A stretch of DNA of 64,000 bases from Burkholderia cepacia ATCC 25416. Lineage in GTDB: Bacteria > Pseudomonadota > Gammaproteobacteria > Burkholderiales > Burkholderiaceae. Where the stretch lies: positions 2,232,001-2,296,000 of the forward strand of contig NZ_CP012982.1 of assembly GCF_001411495.1 (NCBI RefSeq), in the 5' to 3' direction. The notes under the pieces are model-generated. The model was not told the DNA's origin. It did no database searches and saw nothing but the letters and a program-made list of their open reading frames with translations. Shown here piece by piece: positions 55,151 to 63,472 of this stretch; the first letter of the stretch is position 1; the number at the start of each line of letters is the position of its first letter. A program made the position numbers and the translations under genes.

Positions 55151-56035
55151 TTACGAAAACACCACCGTCCGGTCGCCGTTCAGGAATACCCTGCGCTCGA
55201 TGAACGCCTTCACCGCACGCGCGAGCGTGATGCATTCGACGTCGCGCCCCACCGCGAGCAACTGCTCCGGACGCAGCGCATGATCGACGCGCTCGACGAC
55301 CTGCTCGATGATCGGGCCTTCGTCGAGATCGTCGGTGACGAAGTGCGCGGTCGCGCCGATCAGCTTCACGCCGCGCGCATGCGCCTGGTGATACGGCTTC
55401 GCGCCCTTGAAACCGGGCAGGAACGAATGATGGATGTTGATCGCGCGGTTCGCGAGTTTCGCGCTCGTCTCCTGCGACAGCACCTGCATGTAGCGCGCGA
55501 GGATCACGAGTTCGGCGCCGCTCGACTCGAAGAAGTCGAGCCATTGCGCTTCCTGCTGCGCCTTCGTATCGGCGGTGATCCGGAAATGGCGGAACGGCAG
55601 GCCGTGTTGCGCGGCGAGCGGCTCGAAGTCGGGATGGTTCGACACGATGCCGACGATATCCATCTTCAGCTCGCCCATCCGCCAGCGGAACAGCAGGTCC
55701 GCGAGGCAGTGCTCGAGCTTCGACACCATGATCAGCACCTTCGGCCGCGCATTCACGTCGTGAATCGCCCATTGCGTGTCGCCTTCGCCGCCGCCGAGCG
55801 CGGTCGCGATCGGCCCGAATTCCTGGCGCAGCGCGTCGATCTGCAGCGTTTCATCGGTCGGATGAAACACGCAGCGCACGAAGAAGTGATTGCTGAGATC
55901 GTCGTCGAACACGTTCAGCGCATCGACGTAGCAGCGATGGCGCTCGAGAAAGCCGACGACGGCGGCGACCTGGCCGGCCGCGCTCGGGCACGACAGCGTC
56001 AGGACGAATTGATCGGGGCGTGAGTCGGCGGTCAT
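55151..56035 (-). CDS. purU: Formyltetrahydrofolate deformylase
   Basis: The 294-residue protein has an N-terminal ACT domain (about residues 8-85) and a C-terminal formyltransferase-type domain with HHSFLPGFKGAKPYHQA (about 205-221) and GATAHFVTDDLDEGPIIEQ (about 227-245, carrying the catalytic Asp). PurU hydrolyses 10-formyl-THF to THF and formate. In Pseudomonas a purU copy is linked to sarcosine and betaine genes, where it recycles folate overloaded with one-carbon units. The present location next to the gbc/dgc block is in line with that. Confidence 0.94.
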   Translation of the reverse strand: MTADSRPDQFVLTLSCPSAAGQVAAVVGFLERHRCYVDALNVFDDDLSNHFFVRCVFHPTDETLQIDALRQEFGPIATALGGGEGDTQWAIHDVNARPKVLIMVSKLEHCLADLLFRWRMGELKMDIVGIVSNHPDFEPLAAQHGLPFRHFRITADTKAQQEAQWLDFFESSGAELVILARYMQVLSQETSAKLANRAINIHHSFLPGFKGAKPYHQAHARGVKLIGATAHFVTDDLDEGPIIEQVVERVDHALRPEQLLAVGRDVECITLARAVKAFIERRVFLNGDRTVVFS

Positions 56036-56307
56036 GAGATTCCTCGGATGTCATGGAACGCAACCCGCGCGGCGGCGCGACGGGGCGCCACGCTACGCGG
56101 GTAGCGGGAGGCTCAAGTAAATCAGGACGATTCGGGCGCGGATAGAACCAACCCGCCGTGTGGCTGGTATCGGCACGCCAGCGCGGCCGGGCGGCGGCTG
56201 GGCCTCAGGCAGGCGCCGGGGGAGGCGCCGGGCGGGGCGGCTGCGGCCGGTCCAGCGGGCGTCAGGCGCGCGTCAGGCCCGTAGCCGGAGGTCGGCCGGA
56301 AGGCCGT

Positions 56308-57213
56308 TCAGGCCGGTGCGCACGCGTCGAGCAGCCAGCGCCGGAATACGTGGGTCGCGTCCGGCTCGGGCCGCTGCGGCGGCCGTACGAGGAAGTAGCC
56401 GCGCGACGTGACGACCGGCGCGTCGAGGAGCTTCACGAGCTGCCCGGACGCGACGAGTTCGTCGACGAGCGGCGCCCAGCCGAGCGCAACGCCTTCGCCG
56501 AGCAGCGCCGCATGGATCACGAGCGCATAGCTGTTGAAGGTCACGCCGCGCGCGGCGGCTGCCGTGTCGAGGCCGTGCGCGTCGAACCAGCCGGACCACG
56601 ACAGCCAGCGCTCGGGGCGCGTCGGCTGCACGTGCAGCAGCGGCAACGCGAGCAGGTGGTCGGCCCGGGCGACGTGCGGGTGCGCGTCGCGGAACGCGGG
56701 CGAGCACACGGGCGTGACCGATTCCGGAAAGAGCCGCGCGGCCGTGCACGAGGGCCAGTGGCCGTCGCCGAACAGGATCGCGATGTCGCCGTGGTCGCGC
56801 TGCGCGTCGTAATCCTGCGACGTGACGACCCGCACGTCGACATCCGGCATCACGCGCTTCAGCCCGGCCAGGCGCGGCATCAACCAGTAGGTGGCGAAGC
56901 CGAAGTCGGTGACGATCGTGAGCGCGCCGTGCTCGCGGCGCGCCCGCAGTGTCGCGGTGGCGCCGCGCAGCGTGTCGAGGCTCAGCCGCACCGCTTCGTA
57001 CAGGCACTCGCCGTCGGCCGTCAGCGTGACGCCGCGCGGGCTGCGCTCGAACAGCGGCACGCCCAGTTCGGCCTCGAGCTGGAACACCTGCTGGCTCACG
57101 GCCGGCTGGGTGGAGCCGAGCTCGCGCGCGGCGGCCGTGAAGCTCGCGAGCCGGGCCGCCGATTCGAACGCGCGCAGCGCCTGCATCGACGGTAACGGTT
57201 CGGATTTCGACAT
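56308..57213 (-). CDS. LysR-family regulator of choline sulfate utilisation
   Basis: The 301-residue regulator starts at ATG 57213 (AGAGGGACTT upstream gives the best spacing; an ATG at 57234 is also possible). The HTH (about residues 24-50: SFTAAARELGSTQPAVSQQVF by position) and the LysR effector domain (from about 90) are clear. It is divergent from betC, the choline sulfatase, and the arrangement matches the regulators annotated for choline sulfate use. An array of 12-base repeats lies between the two genes. Confidence 0.85.
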   Translation of the reverse strand: MSKSEPLPSMQALRAFESAARLASFTAAARELGSTQPAVSQQVFQLEAELGVPLFERSPRGVTLTADGECLYEAVRLSLDTLRGATATLRARREHGALTIVTDFGFATYWLMPRLAGLKRVMPDVDVRVVTSQDYDAQRDHGDIAILFGDGHWPSCTAARLFPESVTPVCSPAFRDAHPHVARADHLLALPLLHVQPTRPERWLSWSGWFDAHGLDTAAAARGVTFNSYALVIHAALLGEGVALGWAPLVDELVASGQLVKLLDAPVVTSRGYFLVRPPQRPEPDATHVFRRWLLDACAPA

Positions 57214-57300
57214 AAGTCCCTCTAATGGCCCCATAAGGGCCGGACGCCTTCCCGCGCGAATTCGGGCGGGCGATAGTGCATCGGACGGTGCGGCACACGT

Positions 57301-57360
57301 GCTTCACGGGCTGCTTCAAAGGCTGCTTCACGGCCCGCTTCACATTCCGCTCCACGGGTG
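57301..57360. repeat. Five 12-base direct repeats between the LysR and betC genes
   Basis: GCTTCA occurs at exactly 57301, 57313, 57325 and 57337 and as GCTCCA at 57349. The following six bases vary (CGGGCT, AAGGCT, CGGCCC, CATTCC, CGGGTG). The repeats lie in the divergent promoter region about 90 bases upstream of the LysR start and 140 bases before betC. Confidence 0.7.
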
Positions 57361-57500
57361 GCACGCAACACATTCCGCGATTCTAGCCAGCGCGGCCTGC
57401 CCGCGCGGCACTTTCGTCGGGCCGCTTCCGTCATGCCGGACGTCTCGCTGCGCGAGCGGCGCGCCGTTCCATTCGAACACCGTTTTCCCCACGACTGCCG

Positions 57501-59036
57501 ATGACGAACCCGACACCCAACATCCTGATCCTGATGGCCGACCAGCTCACGCCGTTCGCGCTGCCGGCCTACGGCAATCGCGTCGCGCGCACGCCGACGC
57601 TGGACCGTCTCGCCGCGCAAGGCGTGGTGTTCGACGCCGCCTACTGCGCGAGCCCGCTGTGCGCGCCGTCGCGTTTTTCGCTGCTGACCGGCAAGCTGCC
57701 GTCGGGGATCGGCGCCTACGATAACGCCGCCGAATTGCCGGCGCAAACGCTGACGTTCGCGCACTATCTGCGCGCGGGCGGCTACCGGACGATGCTGTCC
57801 GGCAAGATGCACTTCTGCGGGCCCGACCAGCTGCACGGCTTCGAGGAGCGGCTCACGACCGACATCTATCCGGCCGATTTCGGCTGGGTGCCCGACTGGG
57901 ACAGCCCGGCGGAGCGGCCGAGCTGGTATCACAACATGAGTTCGGTACTCGACGCGGGCCCGTGCGTGCGTACCAACCAGCTCGATTTCGACGACGAGGT
58001 CACGTTCGCCGCGAAGCAGAAGTTGTACGACGTCGCGCGCGAGCGGGCGGCCGGGCACGATGCGCGGCCGTTCTGCATGGTCGTGTCGCTGACCCATCCG
58101 CACGACCCGTATGCGATCACGCGCGAATACTGGGATCTCTATCGCGACGACGAGATCGACCTGCCGGCCGTGCGCCTCGACGCGGCGGAAAGCGACCCGC
58201 ATTCGCAGCGGCTGCGCTTCGTCTGCGAGAACGACCGCACGCCGCCCACCGACGAGCAGATCCGCGCCGCACGTCGCGCGTACTACGGCGCAACCTCGTA
58301 CGTCGACACGCAGTTCGGCAGCGTGCTGGCCGCGCTCGAACAGTGCGGATTCGCCGACGACACGATCGTGATCGTCACGTCCGACCACGGCGACATGCTC
58401 GGCGAACGCGGGCTCTGGTACAAGATGACGTTCTTCGAGGGTGGTTGCCGCGTCCCGCTGATCGTGCATGCGCCGGGCCGCTTCGGCGCCGCGCGCGTGC
58501 GCGGGCCGGTGTCGCACGTCGACCTGCTGCCGACGCTCGTCGACCTGGCCGGCGCCGCCCCCGCCGGCGGCTGGCCGGACCCCGTCGACGGTGCAAGCCT
58601 CGTGCCGCACCTGAACGGCACGCCGGCGCACGAAGTTGCGCTCGGCGAATACCTGGCGGAAGGTGCGGTCGCGCCGGTCGTGATGATCCGCAGCGGCGAC
58701 TGGAAGTACGTGCATTGCCCGGCCGATCCCGACCAGCTCTATCACCTCGGCGACGACCCGCGCGAGCTGACGAACCTCGCCGGCACGCCGGAAGCCGCGG
58801 ACGTGCTGGCCGCGTTCCGTGCGCAAGCCGCGCAGCGCTGGAACCTGCCCGAACTGGACCGGCAGGTGCGCGCGAGCCAGCGGCGCCGGCGCTTCCATTA
58901 CGCGGCGACGACGCAGGGCCGCATTCACGCGTGGGACTGGCAGCCGTTCACCGACGCGAGCCAGCGCTACATGCGCAATCACATCGAACTCGACACGCTC
59001 GAGGCGATGGCGCGCTTTCCGCGCATCGGGCGCTGA
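57501..59036 (+). CDS. betC: Choline sulfatase
   Basis: The 511-residue type I sulfatase hydrolyses choline-O-sulfate to choline and sulfate. The formylglycine motif CAPSR (in SPLCAPSRFSLLTGKLPS, Cys at about residue 54) is intact. The N-terminal LMADQLTPFALPAYGN supplies metal ligands, and the later SDHGDMLGERGLWYK (about 294-308) completes the site. It lacks a signal peptide, as expected for cytoplasmic BetC. The start at ATG 57501 fits the family. A choline-binding protein gene follows 45 bases downstream. Confidence 0.94.
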   Translation: MTNPTPNILILMADQLTPFALPAYGNRVARTPTLDRLAAQGVVFDAAYCASPLCAPSRFSLLTGKLPSGIGAYDNAAELPAQTLTFAHYLRAGGYRTMLSGKMHFCGPDQLHGFEERLTTDIYPADFGWVPDWDSPAERPSWYHNMSSVLDAGPCVRTNQLDFDDEVTFAAKQKLYDVARERAAGHDARPFCMVVSLTHPHDPYAITREYWDLYRDDEIDLPAVRLDAAESDPHSQRLRFVCENDRTPPTDEQIRAARRAYYGATSYVDTQFGSVLAALEQCGFADDTIVIVTSDHGDMLGERGLWYKMTFFEGGCRVPLIVHAPGRFGAARVRGPVSHVDLLPTLVDLAGAAPAGGWPDPVDGASLVPHLNGTPAHEVALGEYLAEGAVAPVVMIRSGDWKYVHCPADPDQLYHLGDDPRELTNLAGTPEAADVLAAFRAQAAQRWNLPELDRQVRASQRRRRFHYAATTQGRIHAWDWQPFTDASQRYMRNHIELDTLEAMARFPRIGR

Positions 59037-59081
59037 GTGCCCCGCATCGCGATCACTGACGAACGACGGAGGAAGCGGACG

Positions 59082-60047
59082 ATGGAACGGCAATGCAATG
59101 CAGCAATCCGGATCGGCGCGGCGCTGGCCGCGGCCGCCTGCGTGATGACGACGCAGGCCGCGCACGCGGCCGACCCGCAGACGTGCGGCGACGTGAAGAT
59201 GGCGGCGCCCGGCTGGACCGACATCGATGCGACGAACGCGATGGCGGGCGTCGTGCTGAAGGCGCTCGGCTATCGGCAGGACGTGGCGAACCTGTCGGTG
59301 CCGATCACGTACCAGGGGCTCAAGAAAGGGCAGGTCGACGTGTTCCTCGGCAACTGGATGCCCGCGCAGGCGCCGCTCGTGAAGCCGTTCGTCGACGAGA
59401 AGTCGATCGACGTGCTGCACGCGAACCTGAGTGGCGCGAAGTTCACGCTCGCGGTGCCCGACTACGTGGCCGCCGCCGGCGTGCATACGTTCGCCGATCT
59501 CGCGCGCTACGCCGACCGCTTCGGCGGCAAGATCTACGGGATCGAGCCCGGCGCGCCCGCGAACCAGAACATCAAGCGGCTGCTGTCCGACCATGCGCTC
59601 GGGTCCGCGAACTGGTCGCTCGTCGAATCGAGCGAGACGGGCATGCTCACGCAGGTCGAGCGCGCGGTGCGCGACAAGCGGTGGATCGTGTTCCTGGCCT
59701 GGGAGCCGCATCTGATGAACACGAAGTTCCACCTGACCTACCTGTCGGGCGGCGATGCGTATTTCGGCCCGAACTACGGCGGCGCGACGGTCAATACGGT
59801 CACGCGCGCCGGGTTCGCCGGCCAGTGCGCGAACCTGGCGCGGCTGTTCCGGCAGATGACGTTCTCCGTCGACGTCGAGAACCGGATGATCGCCGACATG
59901 CTCGACCACAAGACGTCGCCCGCGCTCGCGGCGCAGCGTGCGCTGAAATCCGACCCGGCGCTGGTTGCCGGCTGGCTGGACGGCGTGACGACGGCGGCCG
60001 GCGCTCCGGGCCTGCCGGCGGTGCGCGCGGCCCTCGACGGGCACTGA
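59082..60047 (+). CDS. choX: Choline ABC transporter substrate-binding protein
   Basis: The 321-residue periplasmic protein starts at ATG 59082 after GGAGGAAGCGGACG and has a signal peptide ending AHA at about residue 28. Aromatic-cage and backbone landmarks of ChoX-type proteins are visible: GWTDIDATNAMAG (about 43-55), VFLGNWMPAQ (about 87-96) and AWEPHLMNTKFHLTYLSGG (by position about 206-224). It likely captures choline released by or imported with choline sulfate. No permease or ATPase gene lies in the window. Confidence 0.88.
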   Translation: MERQCNAAIRIGAALAAAACVMTTQAAHAADPQTCGDVKMAAPGWTDIDATNAMAGVVLKALGYRQDVANLSVPITYQGLKKGQVDVFLGNWMPAQAPLVKPFVDEKSIDVLHANLSGAKFTLAVPDYVAAAGVHTFADLARYADRFGGKIYGIEPGAPANQNIKRLLSDHALGSANWSLVESSETGMLTQVERAVRDKRWIVFLAWEPHLMNTKFHLTYLSGGDAYFGPNYGGATVNTVTRAGFAGQCANLARLFRQMTFSVDVENRMIADMLDHKTSPALAAQRALKSDPALVAGWLDGVTTAAGAPGLPAVRAALDGH

Positions 60048-60307
60048 TTCCCTCCTTCCGGGCGGCCGGTTTCGACCGCGCCGCCCGTCTACGTGTTTTC
60101 CCGAGCGGGTCGCATCGTGACCATTTGGTGTCGCCTTCAGACGGGTGACGCGAAATATGGGTTTGTATTTTTCGCCAATGGCTGCGTTATTGCGGAAAAC
60201 GAAATGCCGAAGCCAGCGGGCGTACCGAATTCGAATCCACCGGCGCATCGCGGTACGCGCCGGGACGAGATTCTTTCCATCGAACGGTTCAGGGAGGGTG
60301 GTCGACA

Positions 60308-61447
60308 ATGAAGCACACCAAAGTTGCCGTAGCCGCCGCGCTTGCATGCGCGGCCTGCGTGCCTGCCATCGGGCATGCGCAGAGCAGTGTGACGCTGTAC
60401 GGGATTCTCGACGCGGGCATCACGTACGTGAACAACACGGGCGGCTCGCACGTGGTCAAGTTCGACGACGGCGTCGCGTACGGAAACCGTTTCGGCCTGA
60501 AGGGCACGGAAGACCTCGGCGGCGGCCTGAAGGCCGTGTTCACCCTCGAGAGCGGCTTCCGCCTCGGCACCGGGCAGCTCGGCTTCGGCGGCGCCGAATT
60601 CGGCCGGCAGGCGTATGTCGGCCTGCAGAACGACTGGGGCACGCTGTCGTTCGGCAACCAGCTCGACATCACGAACGAACTCGTGTCGATCTACAACATC
60701 TCCGCGTGGGGCAGCGGTTATGCGATCCACCAGGGCGACTTCGACCGCTTCAACGGCGACCGCCTGCCGAATTCGGTGAAGTTCCTGTCGAACGACCTCA
60801 GCGGCTTCAAGTTCGGCGCGATGTACTCGTTCGGCAACGTCGCCGGCAACTTCCACCGCAACAGCGCATGGAGCGCGGGCGCGAGCTTCACGAAGGGCGA
60901 CTTCTCGATCGGCGCCGCGTACACGCGCCTGAACAACCCGAACGGCATCTATGCGTTCGACCCGTACGCGATGATCGGCACGCACACGTTCCTCGGCCAG
61001 CAGACCGTCACCGTCGATCCGGCGACCGGCGCACGCACCGACCTGTTCGCGAACACGCCGATGAACGTCGACAGCCAGGGCACGTTCGGCATTGGCTCGA
61101 GCTACACGATCGGCAAGCTGACGCTCGACGCCAACTTCTCGTACACGACGATCAAGGGTTTCGGCCAGTCGTCGCACATGCAGGTGTATGAAGGCGGCGG
61201 CCTGTACCAGTTCACGCCGGCGCTGAGCCTGATCGCGGGTTACCAGCACACGCGCTTCGAAGGCCATCACTGGAACCAGGGCACGGCGGGCCTGCATTAC
61301 CTGCTGTCGAAGCGTACCGACGTGTATATCTCCGGCGATTACCTGCGCGCGTCGCAAGGCGTCGATGCGGTGGTCGGCTACAGCTTCACGCCGTCGACGA
61401 CGCAGACGCAGGCCGACGTGCGGATCGGGATGCGGCATTCGTTCTGA
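60308..61447 (+). CDS. Gram-negative trimeric porin
   Basis: The 379-residue outer membrane porin has a signal peptide ending GHA at about residue 23. The mature protein begins QSSVTLYGILDAGITYV, the hallmark of Burkholderia/Neisseria-type 16-stranded porins, and ends in a Phe (RHSF), the usual outer-membrane sorting signal. Typical internal strands include RFGLKGTEDLGGGLKAVFTLE (by position about 60-80). AGGGAGGTGG lies just before the ATG. A terminator follows at 61494. Solute preference is unknown; proximity to choX suggests a possible role in osmolyte entry. Confidence 0.92.
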   Translation: MKHTKVAVAAALACAACVPAIGHAQSSVTLYGILDAGITYVNNTGGSHVVKFDDGVAYGNRFGLKGTEDLGGGLKAVFTLESGFRLGTGQLGFGGAEFGRQAYVGLQNDWGTLSFGNQLDITNELVSIYNISAWGSGYAIHQGDFDRFNGDRLPNSVKFLSNDLSGFKFGAMYSFGNVAGNFHRNSAWSAGASFTKGDFSIGAAYTRLNNPNGIYAFDPYAMIGTHTFLGQQTVTVDPATGARTDLFANTPMNVDSQGTFGIGSSYTIGKLTLDANFSYTTIKGFGQSSHMQVYEGGGLYQFTPALSLIAGYQHTRFEGHHWNQGTAGLHYLLSKRTDVYISGDYLRASQGVDAVVGYSFTPSTTQTQADVRIGMRHSF

Positions 61448-61493
61448 TCGGGGTGGTGTGAGGTTGTGACGTCTTCAGCGAGGTCTCTCTTTG

Positions 61494-61522
61494 GCGCGAA
61501 CCGAGGTTCGCGCTTTTTTTTT
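61494..61522 (+). terminator. Rho-independent terminator after the porin gene
   Basis: GCGCGAAC (61494-61501), loop CGAG, GTTCGCGC (61506-61513), then a run of nine T. Confidence 0.92.
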
Positions 61523-61592
61523 GCCCGACTGGGGTGAGCGGGCACGAGAGCCGTCCGGTCACGGCCCGCTGCCGGGCGACTGCCCGACGGTA

Positions 61593-61622
61593 TTGACCGG
61601 TGCCGTCTATAGACGCTAGCAT
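61593..61622 (+). promoter_or_regulatory. Possible promoter of the cysS leader transcript
   Basis: TTGACC (61593-61598) and TAGCAT (61617-61622) are spaced 18 bases apart. Initiation about 7 bases downstream would fall at the ATG of the leader ORF (61630), giving a leaderless start. An alternative -10, TATAGA (61608-61613), has no good -35 partner. Confidence 0.4.
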
Positions 61623-61629
61623 CGTCCCC

Positions 61630-61719
61630 ATGCTTGATCGCGCCCATTTCCTCTCGTCGCTGCTCCGCGCATGTTGTCAGAACATGCCAGGGGGAAGTTG
61701 CGTCCAGCGAACTCGCTGA
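61630..61719 (+). CDS. Putative cysteine-rich leader peptide of cysS
   Basis: A 29-codon ORF (ATG 61630, TGA 61717-61719) reads MLDRAHFLSSLLRACCQNMP and then GGSCVQRTR, with two adjacent Cys codons (TGT TGT, 61672-61677) and a third (TGC, 61699-61701). The Cys pair sits inside a perfect 7-base hairpin (GCATGTT-GTCAG-AACATGC, 61669-61687). A terminator follows, then cysS. This is the layout of ribosome-mediated attenuation sensing charged tRNA-Cys. There is no Shine-Dalgarno sequence, but the nearest promoter would give a leaderless transcript. Confidence 0.45.
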   Translation: MLDRAHFLSSLLRACCQNMPGGSCVQRTR

Positions 61720-61740
61720 ACATTCAAGCAATCGCCTTCC

Positions 61741-61780
61741 GGCCGCCTGTGATGCAAGACAGGCGGCCTTTTTGTTTTTT
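61741..61780 (+). terminator. Intrinsic terminator/attenuator between the leader and cysS
   Basis: GGCCGCCTGT (61741-61750), 8-base loop, ACAGGCGGCC (61759-61768), then TTTTTGTTTTTT. The porin already has its own terminator upstream, so this one must end a short transcript starting in 61523-61740, either an attenuated leader or a small RNA. Confidence 0.88.
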
Positions 61781-61809
61781 GGGCCGACACCTTCGGACGG
61801 AGAAACTCG

Positions 61810-63222
61810 ATGCCGCTTGCGCTGTATGACACCTGGTCGCGTACCGTACGCCCGTTCACGCCAATCCGGGCCGGGCAGGTCGGCATGTATTGCTGCGGCC
61901 CCACGGTCTACGACGACGCCCACATCGGCAACCTGAGAACCTACGTGTTCGAGGATCTGCTGCGCCGCGTACTGGTGCGCAACGGATACGAGGTGCGGCA
62001 CGTCGTCAACATCACCGACGTCGGCCACCTGACTTCGGATGCGGACGAAGGCGAAGACAAGATGGAAAAGGGCAGCCGCCGGACCGGTGAATCGGCGTGG
62101 GCCATCGCCCGGCGCTACACCGACGCTTTCGTGCGGGACTGGCGCGCGCTCCACCTGCTCAAGCCGACGGTCTGGTGCCGCGCCACGGATCACATCGCCG
62201 AACAGATCGCGTTCATCGATACGCTCGACCGGGGCGGCTACGTCTATCGCACGGACGACGGCCTCTACTTCGACACCAGTCGGCAGGATGACTACGGTTA
62301 TCTCGCGCGGCTAGACCGCGCGGGGTTGCAGGCGGGCAAGCGGGTCGCGCTGGGCGACAAGCGGAGCATCACGGATTTTGCGCTGTGGAAGTTCAGCCCG
62401 GCCGGCGTCAAGCGGCAGATGGAATGGGACAGCCCGTGGGGGCGCGGCTTTCCGGGCTGGCATATCGAATGCTCGGCGATGTCGGCGAAGTATCTCGGGA
62501 CGTTGTTCGATATCCATTGCGGCGGCGAGGATCACATCGCCGTGCACCACAGCAACGAGATCGCGCAGACGCGGGCGGCCCACGGCACGAACCTCGCGAA
62601 TTACTGGATGCACGGGCACTTCCTGACGCTCGACGCCGATACGAAGATGTCGAAGTCGAGCGGCGATTTCGTTCGTCTGCAGACCTTGCAGAGCCGGAAT
62701 ATCGACCCGCTCGCGTACCGTTACCTGTGCCTGACGGCCCATTACCGGAGCAAGCTGCATTTCACGTGGGCGTCGCTCGACGCCGCGCACACCGCGCTGA
62801 ACCGGCTTCGGCACCTGTATGCCGGATGGCCGGACGGAGGGCGCGTCGATGCGGATTTCGCCGCGCGATTCGACGCGGAAGTGAACGAGGACCTGAATCT
62901 GCCCAGGGCGCTCGCGGTGCTCTGGGATCTGGTCAGGAGCAACCTGCCACCCGCGACGCTGAAAGCGACCGTGGACAGCTTCGACGCCGTGCTGGGCCTC
63001 GGTCTGCGCGCATGGCGGCCGGTTGCGCCTGACATTCCGGAGCACGTTCGCGGGTTGCTTGCCGAACGCGAGCGCGCGAGAGCGGACAAGGACTGGGTGC
63101 AGGCCGACTGGATACGGGAAGCGTTGAGCGCGCAGGGTTGGCGAGTCGAGGACACTCCGGAAGGTCAACGCCTGTTCGGCATCGCCGGCGGCGCGACCGA
63201 CGAGGGCGTTCCGCCCCGCTGA
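61810..63222 (+). CDS. cysS: Cysteinyl-tRNA synthetase
   Basis: The 470-residue class I synthetase charges tRNA-Cys. HIGN lies at about residues 37-40 following the zinc-ligand CCGPTVYDD, and KMSKS at about 279-283. The other zinc ligands appear in HIECSAM and in the GGEDHIAVHHSNE segment (about 238-250), a variant of the usual FPHHENE motif seen in one subclass of CysS. Whether it is the main or an accessory copy cannot be told here. It starts at ATG 61810, 30 bases after the leader terminator, with GGAG upstream. Confidence 0.93.
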   Translation: MPLALYDTWSRTVRPFTPIRAGQVGMYCCGPTVYDDAHIGNLRTYVFEDLLRRVLVRNGYEVRHVVNITDVGHLTSDADEGEDKMEKGSRRTGESAWAIARRYTDAFVRDWRALHLLKPTVWCRATDHIAEQIAFIDTLDRGGYVYRTDDGLYFDTSRQDDYGYLARLDRAGLQAGKRVALGDKRSITDFALWKFSPAGVKRQMEWDSPWGRGFPGWHIECSAMSAKYLGTLFDIHCGGEDHIAVHHSNEIAQTRAAHGTNLANYWMHGHFLTLDADTKMSKSSGDFVRLQTLQSRNIDPLAYRYLCLTAHYRSKLHFTWASLDAAHTALNRLRHLYAGWPDGGRVDADFAARFDAEVNEDLNLPRALAVLWDLVRSNLPPATLKATVDSFDAVLGLGLRAWRPVAPDIPEHVRGLLAERERARADKDWVQADWIREALSAQGWRVEDTPEGQRLFGIAGGATDEGVPPR

Positions 63223-63472
63223 AGCCCGCGGCCGCCTGCATCGGAAGATCCCGTGCCCGAGCCGCCATCCGGCGGCCGCGATCGACGCGGCCGCCGGATG
63301 CGTCGCTCCCCGAGTCCGCGCGATGTTGCGGGCCGCGTCCCCGGCCCGTTTTGCGCGCTTGGCATATCATCGCGATTTCGCCGCGTCCGTACCGTTGTCG
63401 CGCGCATGCATCGGCGTGCGCAGTCGCTTTCCCGAACGGTGCCGGCGTGCCGCGCCGACCGTCGAGACCTCG

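Noticed and set aside
57222..60347. 1041-codon open frame opposite betC and choX
   Set aside because: Antisense shadow of two well supported genes.
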